Assembly (NCBI GenBank): GCA_036346255.1
Contig: CM070618.1
Coordinates: forward strand, 58,911,655 to 58,975,654
DNA from: Ampelocalamus luodianensis
Lineage: Eukaryota > Streptophyta > Magnoliopsida > Poales > Poaceae
Length of the DNA stretch: 64,000 nucleotides
Direction of reading: 5' to 3'
The notes under the pieces were generated by a model. It was given only the letters and a program-made list of their open reading frames with translations. It was not told the origin of the DNA and made no database searches. Position numbers and translations under genes: made by a program. Within the stretch, counting starts at the first letter, position 1. Each line of letters starts with the position of its first letter. Shown piece after piece: positions 9,993 through 21,363 of the stretch.

Positions 9993-12909
9993 ATGACCTC
10001 CTTTTCTTTCCTCATCCAAGAGAAAATTGACCATATCGGACCAAATCACTAACTGGTCGGTTTCCGACTTGAGCGAGAAGAGGCTAGAGAGCTTGGAGAA
10101 GATCGGGATGCTTCCCAGCAAGAGTCTGATTTTTTAGAGATCAGCGGCTGGAGAACATTCCCCGAGTAATGAAGATGGAGAAATTCCGATTTTCCTTGCA
10201 TATATTGAATGCGGATTCAGATTGCCAATCCACCCCTTCCTTCCCAAAGTTTTAGAGAACTATGAAGTCAAATTGGTAAATCTTGCTCCCAATGCTATCG
10301 CCAATCTCATCATCTTCATCTATCTCTCAAGCGCATTTGGGATTCCGTAACCGATCTGTTCAAGTACTACTACAGGATGACAAAGTCTGGGAAGACGATA
10401 GGAACACCTGGAGAGTGCACCTTGCGCCTCCATGATGGAAAAGCCGATGAGTACATATTTATGTACTCAAAATCTTCGTGGTCATCGTGGAAGAAGAGCT
10501 GGTTCTATATGACGGTCACAAAGAAAGACAACCTTTATTATTCTTGTAAGAAGGCGGTCGAGAACTGAGGTGGCGCCCTCCACAACAAAAGGAGGAAAGA
10601 TAAAGATGGGCCGGCTATCAAGCTTCTAGTGTCAAGGGTCTAACATCCTCGCACGTAGTGAAGGATTTTTTCCATGCACCGGATTAGTCCTTTGAAAGCC
10701 CGAACATACCCGATGCTCTGGTATATTGGTCGTGATGATACGACCAAAGATTCCAAAGGGGGTAAGCCCTGAGTGATTCTGACCAATTTGCCTATATTAT
10801 TTGATTATTTCTGTATCATTGAAGCTTTTATTTTACCTTTTGCCTTTATCTTCTCGACGAGATTAGAAGTCGATCAAATGATTCATACGAGAGCCCGTGA
10901 CACGGCTAGTTTTCCCCGGATCTTAGCGGTTGTTTTCGCCAAAGAGAGGATTGAGAGACTTAAGATAAGACTATCAATCATGTTTTTTTCCTTTGTAATA
11001 CATATTATTTTTGATCGGTATACCATAAATCCTCTTTGATGTGTAGTCGGTCGGGTTAAGGATCAATGAGGCCACTGAAAGGTGTGAGCCAATTGATGAT
11101 CCGACCGCCCCTACGACCATACAGGATGTCAGTCTTCGAGAGGTAGGTGACCAGACAAAAATAATATTTGGACAAATGATGTTCATCGCCTAATTATCTT
11201 TGATGATGTATTTAGGCAGTTGTCGTACCCTCTAGCAAGGTCACTGAGGACCCATCAGTGGCTGCTGAGGTTACTATTTTGAAGGTCGACGAATCTACAC
11301 CTACTGATCCGGCGATCAAGGACCTTATCCTTGACCAACTGGTTGTGGATATTGCTTCTGATTTTCAATCAGTAGATGTGCAAGATCTAGTTAATCCTGC
11401 CGGTTCAGAACCGGTGAAATTGGTTGAGAAGAAAAGGAAAGCTAGCGCAACAGATTTTACTCCGATGTGTTACAAGGTCAAACTTAAAAAATTGACCAGG
11501 TATATTTAAATGAAGAAATCATGTATATACATACCTTGGATATTTTGATATGTTGGAACCTTGATCTTTCTTACTTTCTTCTAGTGTTCCAGTCGTGCTC
11601 GACCAGAACACCCCTTAGGAAAAGGTTCTTGGGGAAGAGGTGGTCGTGGAGGTTCCTGATGAGGACACTCCTCAGGCTAAGACTACAGAGGATAAACTGG
11701 TTAAAAAAGCCCCGAGCAGGTTTTAGCTCCGACATCTGCTCAGGATCCTCTAGTAATCCTTACTCCGTCTCCGGAGGTAGTCATCTCCAGAGATCTTCAA
11801 CAGGTTCCACCTCCTTTTGGAAATACTCCTCAGGTTAACAAGTTTCCTCCCCCCCCGATTTATCAAGGATAAGGAACTTGACGAGGCCTGGGGAAAGATA
11901 TCGGACCGTCAAGTTGAGATAGGTTCAGATATGATTTTTGCCGAATATAATGACATGGCTATTCGGGTAAGCGTTCTACGACCATCCTTATAACTCCTTC
12001 CTTTGAAGTTTCTTTGAAAACTTACCAAAGAAAGGGATTTATTTTTGTAGCATATGGTCGAGAAATATGGTGTGGTCGGAGGACTGACCCAGCGAATAAA
12101 AACTCTACAACAGGAACATTCCGAATTGAGAAGTAAGAACTTTTCTCTTTTAGCTTAACTTCCTAAATTTTATCATCCTGCTCCTCTTTTATAACTTAAT
12201 CTTCTCTTTCTATCATATTTGATAGATTTAGAGAAAATTAAAGAAGAGGTCGTGGCTAAGGAAGCCATAATAATAAAACTTAGGGAAGAAAATCAAAGTA
12301 AAGACCGATCGATCGAGCATGCGATGACCAGGCAAAAGGAGGTTTTCGACTCTTGTGAGAAGAAGATCAAAGATAACTGGTCGTAGACTTAACCAGTATC
12401 CCATGACTCCAATTTAAAAGTGTGTGTTGACTCTTTTTTATCCACTGTAGAAAAATCAAGCACTTGAACGAGCTTAAAAACCCTCAAGTTTGGGCGTACA
12501 AGGGGCTAAACTCGATCGGAGTCTTGAAGACAAAGTCAAGGCTCTGAACAAGATGCTCTTCGACCTGGGGTCGGGAACGCAACTGGCCATTCTAAGAGAT
12601 CATGCGGAGAGAATCGATTTTCTCGGCCATCAACTCGAAGATCTGAAGAAAGTGATTACACTCTTTCGAGGAAACCATGCCAAGACGATAAAGGAAGCTA
12701 TTGCGAATGGAGTTAGTGTTTCCTTAGCAAAACTGAAGGCTTCCGACACCTCTGTCCGTCTTGGAGCTATTGAAGAAGACTTCAACTGCTCCGAAGATGA
12801 AGCAACAAAACTTCTCGAGGAAGTAAGACCTCTCGGAGAGAAAGTTGCTGAGGAAATAGAAGTCGAATCTCCATCACGCAGCGACCAGTCTGGTGGTTCT
12901 AACAAGTAG
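9993..12909 (+). pseudogene. Antisense gene of Tat A, Transposase_28-like, multi-exon
   Basis: Plus-strand gene inside a minus-strand element, lying between pol and the 3' LTR. N-terminal domain at about 10170-10568 (IPIFLAYIECGFRLPIHPF, then KYYYRMTKSGK, SWSSWKKSWFYMTVTKK) is homologous to 7917-8453 on the other strand; a frame break sits near 10348. Downstream exons: 11219-11498 (SSKVTEDPSVAAEV...), 11585-11968, 12051-12132, 12225-12379 and 12451-12909. They are separated by introns with GT...AG ends (GTATATTT...TTCTAG, GTAAGCG...TTTGTAG, GTAAGAAC...TTGATAG). The last two or three exons look coiled-coil (LEDKVKALNKML..., LREENQSKDRSIEH). Several stops and frame breaks make it a pseudogene. 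AATGAA follows at about 12937. Confidence 0.65.
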
Positions 12910-13884
12910 ATGGATGTAAAATTTAAACTTTGTAAATGAAACTCACCTTTTATCATCAATGAAGTTCTTGTTTTGTCTTATCAATGTTATTAAATACTCA
13001 TATATCTCCTAGCCCCTGACTGCTTATATTAGTAGATGAACTTTAGTAAAGAAGCAGTAGACCAAGAAACTGAGTAATAACGATGACCATGGTAGAAGTG
13101 CTGATAATGTTTGTAACGATGATCTAGTGAACACTAGGAAACCATGAGGTCGGAACCAGTTTATGATTTCAACTAGTCTAGATCTTGTCCATTATCGAAT
13201 CACTGTGAGATACCACATATAGTATGAAGATATAACAAAACTTGCTTTGATGACAAGAAAAAAATGTATGCATAAAAGGAAATGATAAGTACCTTTGTTT
13301 ATATAAATTATTCAAATCGGTCGTAACTAATCTCGAGAATTGAAGATTTGTAAAATATTTCATAAACGTGTTCATTCTCAAGTCCGATCGCAATGAGGAT
13401 CGTAGAAAAGGACCGTTATTAGAAGCTCTTCCAAAGGGCGTAACCACGCGCAGAGAGGAGAGACTTCGACTAGGAGGCTTTCCGTGTCCCGACCAAGAGC
13501 CAAACTCGAGTAGAAATGAATGTTGAAATAAAATAGTAATATTCGAATTCGAGAAATAACAAAACCATATAAATTGTCCGAGTGGTACTCCTTATACTCA
13601 TGTGTTTCTTTGAGAAAAGAGTGTGGTCGTGTGGGTATCATTGAAGCAATGATCACGACAAAGACCGTGTAGTATTTTGATAATTAAGTCAAGACCATGA
13701 GTAATGGAGATCCTTCCAATTGTTTGTAAAGGGATATCTGAGAGAATGTGTGTCTTCTCCGACCGATCGTCAACAATAATGGTATATAACCATGAGTAAC
13801 GAATAATAATTATAAACAATCATACTTATCTTTGAAAAGGAAATGCATCTTTATTGAAATATGAAATGAAATAAATACAGGAAA
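12910..13884. other. Tat A spacer between antisense gene and pol
   Basis: AT-rich sequence with no recognised protein. It holds the presumed 3' untranslated ends of two convergent genes: the antisense gene from the left and pol, whose stop is at 13885, from the right. Short frames at 13178-13819 look like chance. Confidence 0.5.
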
Positions 13885-15143
13885 TTATACAAAGAACTTA
13901 CGCAATTGATCAATATTCCAAGAATTAGACAAGATTTGCCCATCCGACATAGCTAATCATACTGATCCTGGTCGGGTGACTTCGATCACAGTGTATGGAC
14001 CTTCCCATTTGGGTGAAAGTTTGTTGCGACTCGCTTGGTTCTGAGTTTTTCTAAGAACTGTGATCACCGACGCCTAGGTCGCGAGGTTGCACCTACGATC
14101 GTGGTACCGCGCATGGCTTGTTGGTAGATTGTCGATCGATTAAAGCTTGATTTCGCCATTTTTCAAGGAAATTGATGTCATCGTCGTTGCTCACACCGAT
14201 CACTTTCGAAAAGCAATCATCCGAGCGGTAACCAATTTTTAGTTCGAGGAAGCATGGCTTCACTTTCAGAAACCAAAAAGAATGGTGTTTCACCGGTCGC
14301 ACGACTAGTTGTGGTACGAACGACCCATAACACGTATGGAAGTTCTTGAACCCAAGCCCCGACCGTAATTAATTGGTCGAAACTCGTCGCTTGATTCCTT
14401 GGATTATGATACCATTGGCTCGCTTCAATCGCTCCATTGCTCGCGGATGAGCAATGTGGCGTAATGTATCTTGATACCTAGATCGTCACGCACTTCAAAA
14501 TTACCGCTGACAACTGGCACCGTTATCCGTGATTATACGATCGGGTACACCAAATCGTGATCACGCTTTTGTGAGAAACCTCTTGGCGGCCTCGCTGTAA
14601 TTTTCACAACTAGCTCAGCTTCAATCCATTTAGTGAACGTGTTAATCATGACGAAAAGGAACTCAAAGCCCCCGGGTGTTCTTGGGAAAGGTCCTAGAAT
14701 GTCTAGTCCCCAGGTTGCAAAAGGCCAAGAAAGAGGGATTATTTGCAAAGCTTGGGACGGCTGATGTACTTGTTGGCTATGAAACTGACATTGTACACAC
14801 TTCATCACGAGCTCTTTTGCATCATGAAGGGCAGTTGGCCAGTAGTATCCTTGCCCAAAGGCTTTACCAACCAGCGTTCTGTAGGAATGATGGGCTCCAC
14901 AGACTCCTCCATGAATTTCGGTTAGCAATTTAATGCCATCCGATTGAGATATGCATCTCATCAACACTTCATGAGATCCTCGCTTGTACAAGGTACGTTC
15001 AATTAGAGTGTATGATTTGGCTTTTTGTGCTATACGATCGGCCTTTACATCATCTTTTGGAATTAGGTCATGCTGAAGATAATTGTAGATCGATGTCATC
15101 CAATCTCTACTGTGATCGTGATGACGCCAACCATCATCGACTG
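13885..15143 (-). pseudogene. Tat A integrase (broken)
   Basis: 14533-15099 gives an open stretch with the HHCC zinc-binding region (H-X3-H style GGVCGAHHSYRTL, then CVQCQFH) and the start of the catalytic core WGLDILGPFPRTPGG with its first Asp. Downstream on the minus strand the core (TDNG-like, HPRA...ERANGI) is frameshifted around 14300-14530. The C-terminal end is recognisable (NKLSPKWEGPYTVIEV, then SWNIDQLRKFF and TAA at 13885-13887). Integrase joins element cDNA to host DNA. CAG/CTG are almost absent from 14060-14500, where the frame is also lost. Confidence 0.75.
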
Positions 15144-16333
15144 TGGAGCATCCATGTTTGCGTAATCAAGGTGTGCAACCTCCTTACGAACATCTATGTC
15201 CTCGTAAGGCTCGACTCACCGAGGTGAATCGAAGCTCGAGAAAACTCGGGCGGACGGATGTCCTTGTAGCCATCCGTGTTAACCGGTCCGCGTAAAGTTT
15301 TCCTTTCTTGAATGTGTTGGATCTCGAAACCAAGAAATGCTTTTCATGTTTTCGCATTCCGCGATATGACGACATCTTGGTACTATAGCACCGATACTTT
15401 TCCCCACTTGATTCGCTACTAGTTGAGAATCGCCACTAGCAATCATGATCTCGAGCTAACGAAGCCGCCGAGTCCCGCCAAGAAACCTTCGTGATTTCGC
15501 CACATTGTTAGTAGTAGGAAAGTTTAATCAATGACGACTTTATTTGTTCGCCAAGAGGGGAAGTCAAGACGACCCCACCGAGCCATAGAGCATCAAGGAA
15601 CCGTCAGTACATTGTCCACTCATCGTGGTGTTCGTATCGCCCTTTGGGTGGGTTCGTGGTTTGTCCATTCGCAATGAATTCGCTATTACCTAGGACTTGA
15701 TTGCTATTCGTGGATGAAATGGAGGTCGAACGCCCCAAGCTCAACCGCCCATTTGCTATTCGCCTGATGACTCCGTGTTTCGGGACTTGACCAAGGGGAT
15801 ATCCAGCTGGTAACGACCACTTTATGGGCCCAAAATAATGCCTTAGTTTCCTGAAGCCATAAAGAGACCATAGAGCAACTTTTGTACCGCGGATATCTTT
15901 CTGTTTGGTCCGTAAGACTTCGCCACGTAATATATCGGTCGTTGGACATTGTCACGCTCTACCACCAGACACCATCGATCGCTTGTGGCGCATACCACGT
16001 AAATCGCAACGTCTCTCCCAATCTTGGAGAAACTAAGATTGGGGACTCGAAGGTACCGCTTGTTCTTCAAGGCGTTGCTTGCCTCTTTAGTCCATTCAAA
16101 CTTCCATGTTTCCTAGAAGCTTAAAGAAAGGTAGTCCTTTTTCACCTAATCGCTTATGAAACGACTTAGCGCCATACAATCGGTTAATTTCGAACTTCCT
16201 TCTTGTGGTTGGAGGCGATTCGATCGATGGCGCTATTTTCATTGAGTTTGCTTCAATGCCCTAGCCGTAAACTAGGAATCCGAGAAGCTTTCCATGAAAC
16301 TCCAATACACATTTTTCTCGATTTAACTTAAGG
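15144..16333 (-). pseudogene. Tat A RNase H region (heavily broken)
   Basis: Fragments of the RNase H module survive: DVAIYVVCATSDRWCLVVERD and PIYYVAKSYGPNRK (about 15880-16010), then sequence near 15600-15720 resembling the second RNase H-like domain of Tat elements. The frame breaks many times. 15144-15604 and 15969-16368 contain no CAG or CTG on the given strand. RNase H removes the RNA of the RNA:DNA hybrid during reverse transcription. Confidence 0.65.
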
Positions 16334-17020
16334 TTATGACGCCTTGTTATTGAAAGTCTCTTGTAAATCTGGAATGTGATCACCGGCGTTGATGCTTTTT
16401 ACGACCAAATCATCAACGTAGGCTTCAAGATTCCGACCTATCTGTGGACTAAAGGTTTTTTGCATCAACCTTTGAAATGTTTCATCAACATTTTTTAGAC
16501 CAAATGACATCTTTACATAATAGTAAGTACCATATGGGGTGATGAAGGAAGTTTTCTCTTCATCTTCTTTACTCATGTTAATCTAGTGGTACCCTGAGTA
16601 AGCATCTAAAAAACTTAACAACTCACACCCGGAAGTAGAGTCTACAAGTTGATCAATGCGAGGAAGGGGAAAGTCATCCTTCGGACAAGCTTTATTAATG
16701 TCTGTAAAGTCGATACACATTCACCATTTTTCATTGGCTTTTCTAACCATTATAGGATTGGCGAGCCACTCTGGGCGGTTGACCTCACGAATGAATCCAG
16801 CTTTGAGAAGCTTGTCAATCTCTGACTGGATTGCTTCCTTCCGATCAGATGTGAAACATCTTAGCTTCTGCTTGACCGGTTTTTTGTTAGGTTGCAGAGC
16901 TAGCCTATACTCGATCACCTCCCTGGGGACTCCGGGCATATCGGACGCTTGCCAGGCTAATACGTCTTGGTTTGCTCGGAGGAAGGAGACGAGCGACTCT
17001 TCCTATTTAGGTTGAGTCCC
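16334..17020 (-). pseudogene. Tat A reverse transcriptase (nearly open)
   Basis: 16721-16939 gives VPREVIEYRLALQPNKKPVKQK...LLKAGFIREV, the entry of a Ty3 reverse transcriptase; 16334-16576 gives TSFITPYGTYYYVKMSFGLKN, then LEAYVDDLVVKS with the YVDD catalytic aspartates at about 16407-16418. Between them the frame is open apart from stops near 16577 and 16720 (YH*INMSK and KW*MC in translation). Copies element RNA into DNA in the particle. Confidence 0.8.
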
Positions 17021-17284
17021 GCTCGACCAAGATCTTGGCACCGAGAAGTGCTTTCGCTGAGATGTACCTCTTTATCCGGTCGGAAGGCTTTGTGTCATCT
17101 TGGGTCTCGAGTGTTTGACCCGCATGGAAGTGGTGTTAGTTCCTCTGGCTGAAGTTCATCGACCACTCTAAACATTTCGATCGCATGCGTAGGCTATTTT
17201 CTCGATCACCGAATCGTGATGACACCCTTGGTCCCGACATTTTCAAACTCTGATAACCGTAATGCGTGGCTATCAGAAATTTTG
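17021..17284 (-). pseudogene. Tat A linker between protease and reverse transcriptase
   Basis: Minus-strand sequence expected to connect protease and reverse transcriptase. No clear domain can be read because the frame is lost. CAG/CTG are scarce here, as in the RNase H part. Confidence 0.4.
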
Positions 17285-17934
17285 CTAAAGTTGGACGACC
17301 AAGAATTGCATTATATGCGGTTTCAAATTTACCACATGAAATGAAATTTTTCTCGTCCGAAAGTTGTCTGGTCCTCCGAATGTAACCATTAGGATAAGTG
17401 CCCTATTGGCTTGGCAGATCCGTAAACTATGCCATGGAAGGCATATTTCACAGTTTTTACCTTGGATTTTGTGAATCTGCATGTCTTCCAATGCGCTTGC
17501 AAATAAAATATTTAAAGAACTACCCCCATCTATCACGACCCGATTAACCTTGCAGTTATTAATAGTAGGTTCAACGACAATAGGGAACCCACCGGTCGAG
17601 TCAAGGAATAGGCAATCTTCTTTGCTCAAGGAGATTATTGTCTCCGACCACCTTGAAGGTTTAACTACGATCGTTTCTTGTAAGGTTGACTTCGCCCATG
17701 GCCTTCAGATGACGCCCGACTCGCACGAAGAAGATCCACCAAGATCACATCGATGTTGTCCCGAGGTTCTTGGTACTCCATTTCTTCATCACCGTCTTTG
17801 TCTTTCTTGGAGTTTGTCTCCCCGAACTCTTGTATTGACAGGAGTGGACCTTTACCTGCATAATAATCTTCCAGTTTCTTTTTCCAAGCACGACAATTAC
17901 GCAAGTCGTGTCCTGCTTGCTGATTGTAACAGCC
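17285..17934 (-). pseudogene. Tat A gag end and aspartic protease (broken)
   Basis: 17285-17629 reads LDSTGGFPIVVEPTINNCKVNRVVIDGGSSLNILF; IDGGSS is the protease active-site loop of Tat-type elements (D-G-G for the usual D-S/T-G). Just upstream on the minus strand 17841-17934 encodes QQAGHDLRNCRAWKKKLEDYY, the C-terminal half of the gag zinc finger. Its N-terminal half is across the Tekay insertion, at 29886 onward. A frame break separates the two. Confidence 0.75.
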
Positions 17935-20900
17935 CAAATTTTAAATTCCAGTTGAAAATGCAGTTTAATTATTTTATTGGATTTTTGTGGAATTTTCAAA
18001 AGCTTTTCCTTAATTAATTTAAAGCTAAACAAATTTATTTGCAAAATCTATTACCAGATAATAGCTGGAAATATTTTTCTTAAGTCCTAAATGCCTCAGA
18101 GAATTTCTGTGAATTTTCTCAAAAATTGTGGACTTAATTTGCTATTTTCTAAAAGCTTAATTGAATTATCAGCAATTAATTAAATCAGAAATCAAAATAA
18201 ATTCCTAAAACAGTATTCGGGTCGAAACCGCCTCGGCCCAGGCCAATTCCCGCGCGAGAGCAGCCCACGCGGCCCACTCCACCCGCGCTTCCTACTTCTT
18301 CGCCGACACGGGTCCACCCGCCGCCTCCTTTTCTCTCTCTCCCACGCCCACTATCACGATCCCACCGCTGGATTAAAATCCAACGGCCAGAACACCACGA
18401 TGCATTCAGAGGGTCCGAATGTTCCACTCAATCGGACCGCCGATCTACATCCAACGCCTTCGGCATCGGGCCACTTAATCGCCACTCGCACACCCTCGTT
18501 TATCGCGGACCGCTGGATTAAAATCCAATGGTTGCGCCAAATTTAACTAACCGCTTCACATGTTTTATCTCTGCCGTCCGATCAAAATCAGACGTACCCC
18601 GCCATCTTCCTCCATTCCTTCTTCTTCCTCCTCCTTCCTTTTTTCTTCCCGCGCAAGACCTCCATGGATGCGATTCGAGAGCTTCCATATCCGCAAATCG
18701 TGATCTAATCTCCCTATGTCGCGCGCATTAAGAACCTTGATCACACCGCGCCGACACGCCCTTTCTTTCCTTTCTCCGCCCTAAATCCCGCTGATCCCGC
18801 CAAAGTCCCGCGACGACCTTCTTGTGCCCACGGCTCCGCCACGCCATGTCCTATAAATAGGAGCCCCGCAGCGCCAACCTCCACACCTCGCCGCCACCCA
18901 CGTAGCCTCCGCCGCCGTAGCCCCGATTCCAAAGATCTTCGCCGCGGCTCTTCAGTTCTTCCTCGCTCGCACCACCGTAGCTCCCGCCCCGCCGACGGCA
19001 CCATCGCCATCGCCATCAGCGCCGGCCGCTACCGCCACCCTTTTCCTGAGGACCTCCGATCTTCTTCCCGCCGACGATCGTTCCGCCATCCGCCAAACGC
19101 CGCCGCCGACGACCTTTCCGCCACGCCCATCGCCGCTTTGGTAACACCGATTCGCATTGCCCACTCTACATTTGCGCACTTCACTTCCTCCCGTGGTCGC
19201 GTAGCGCCGAAGCTCGTCACCAGAGTCACCGCCTCCATCGCACATGTGGCTAGACCACGCCGCCGCCAGTCGCGCCACCTGGCTTTTGCTTGCGTGGTCG
19301 CCATGTGGCAACCCACGTGGTTACCGCGCGGCACCCACGCACCCCGCACACCAAAAGACCGTGGACTTGGTCCACATGAGCCGTGCCTATAACACGTGGG
19401 ACTCCACCGTCAGAATTAATTTAATTCCTTTAATTTCTGAAAATTCATCAAGGCCAAGATTGCGCAATAATTGATTTTCCAAGAGAAAATTAATTCTTAA
19501 ATTCAATTAAATAGCGATTTAGTTTAAAAACTTCAAAATTCATATCTTTGCATCCAACTCCAAATTGGGTGGTTCAAGTTGCAAAATTTGTCTAAAATCA
19601 TAATCTAGCTAACTAAAGTAAAATATTTCAATTTGGAGTTATTTTGAGCTGAGTTTTTAAATTTTATTTTAATTTGAAGTAATTTGTCGATTTTCACAGA
19701 TAAACCTCGATTTAATCCGAGAGTTAGATCCTTCCGACGATTTAGAATTTCAAGACTTCAACGAAGGCAAGTTACACTATTGATCATGTTGTTCCTAGAT
19801 TTTAAATTATTTAATTTCTGTCTTTAAATTACTATTGCATGCATATGTTTATATATTGTTTAAATGTCCTGCTTGTATATAGTTATTCCAATCTCCATTG
19901 TACGCCAATTTGATTATTGAATATGAATACCATGTCACCCTTAGGCAAAATACAACTAAAATTTGTCATATGCTTAGCCATGCTTAGATCACATTTATTT
20001 GGGAAGGTTTAGCCAAATCCTTTACAATTTGATTTTAAATTGATTCGTGGTATTGTTTTACCACTAAAGGCTTATTAAGAGGTTTTTACCCAAATAAAAT
20101 AAAATGGGTTTGGACTTAAGCGAGATGGATGTATGGTGGGTGCAGTTCATGCACTGCCTAACTGTTAGGATTAAGGCCCATGGGTTTATTTCAATGGAAA
20201 GTCGCCAAGTCAATTAAGGACCGGTCTTTGAGCGTATTTTGCTACGCCTAACCGCACCACCACATGTCCGAATGGGACGATTTGGCTAAATAACTGTGGT
20301 GTCTTAGTGTTATTTGTGCTATGTTGTATGTGTGGGTGTTGGTTAGACATTAGTCTCACCGCGCAAGAGGGGCTTCCTGAGGATGGTTAGTCCAATGGTA
20401 GCTAAACCTTAGCGCATAAATACATTAAGACACCGCTTGTAACGCCTCATGATAATTGCTTAGTCACACGCTTTGGAAGCGTGCTTTGGCCGACATTAAA
20501 AACATATTATCTCGTGTGGGTAAAGTCGCATAAACTCGCAGAGTAGAAACTATTCGAATAGCCGCCCGCATGTCATGGACATGCTAGCAAAGCCACTCTA
20601 AGTTAGACTTGTTTTTGGTTTATAAAATGATTTCACACATGATTTTAGGATGGATAATCCTATGGTAAATTGGGGCGTTAGCCAAGTGCTAGGAGGGTAT
20701 CCTTTACTATTTATTTAATGGAGGTTATCCACTATTCATTGTCATCTTAATCACCGATTTCGCTTATATTATTAAGACCGGCCTTAGAAAATTATTAATA
20801 GTATTTAATCTGAAAATGTCGCTTATGCAAAACAACCCCGCCATTATCCTTGTTTACCCTATGCATGCATTAACTTTCAATATTGGGTGTAACTTGCAAG

Positions 20901-21208
20901 CACTAAGTTGTGCTTACTCTTGCCGAATAATCTTTATTCGTGAGAAGACCTCTATCAGACGGTGAGGATCCGGACGAATAGGTTACGCCCCTGCACGATT
21001 GCTCGTGGCAAGTCGTGTGGCCTACTACTACTACTTTTCCATTGTGTTATCTCTTTTCTATTTGGCCTCGTGCCCTTTTTCTAATAAACTCGAATTATTA
21101 TTAATAAAGAGCGTGATATGATTTTGCTATCACTTTTGTTGACTATGTACACCGAAATCCTCAACTAGTGTATAAACACGAGAATTCGATCCTTCGCCCC
21201 GTTCGACA
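17935..21208 (+). repeat. Tekay 5' LTR
   Basis: 3,274 bp, aligned over its whole length with 26494-29880. A CCTATAAATAGG TATA box lies at 18850-18861, so U3 is about 0.95 kb. GC-rich open stretches in both strands follow it (18528-19392) without a recognisable product. The conserved GTGGGTAAAG box is at 20515-20525. Many differences from the 3' LTR remove a CAG or CTG present in the other copy (see findings). Confidence 0.9.
18850..18861 (+). promoter_or_regulatory. TATA box of Tekay 5' LTR
   Basis: CCTATAAATAGG, a near-ideal plant TATA box. The same box is in the 3' LTR at 27448-27459. Transcription would start about 30 bp downstream. Confidence 0.7.
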
Positions 21209-21212
21209 AAAG

Positions 21213-21224
21213 TGTTATCGAGCC
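21213..21224 (+). other. Degenerate primer binding site of Tekay element
   Basis: TGTTATCGAGCC lies 4 bp past the 5' LTR end. It resembles TGGTATCAGAGCC, the site complementary to the 3' end of initiator methionine tRNA, with one substitution and missing bases where CAG would be. Confidence 0.5.
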
Positions 21225-21363
21225 ATATCGATCGTAGGTCGTGGCCCCACAAATGTCCTAAGGACTTATTTTCAAAATTAAAACTATTTTGAGTCTATCC
21301 GAGTCACCTCTCAACCCTTCTCTTTAAAAACGGTTATCGACTGCCTATTCCTCAAAATTGTAG

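Noticed and set aside
18528..19392. Open frames on both strands in the Tekay 5' LTR (and the equivalents at 26872-28064)
   Set aside because: GC-rich sequence lying after the LTR TATA box, open in several frames, with frames that differ between the two LTRs; not a gene.
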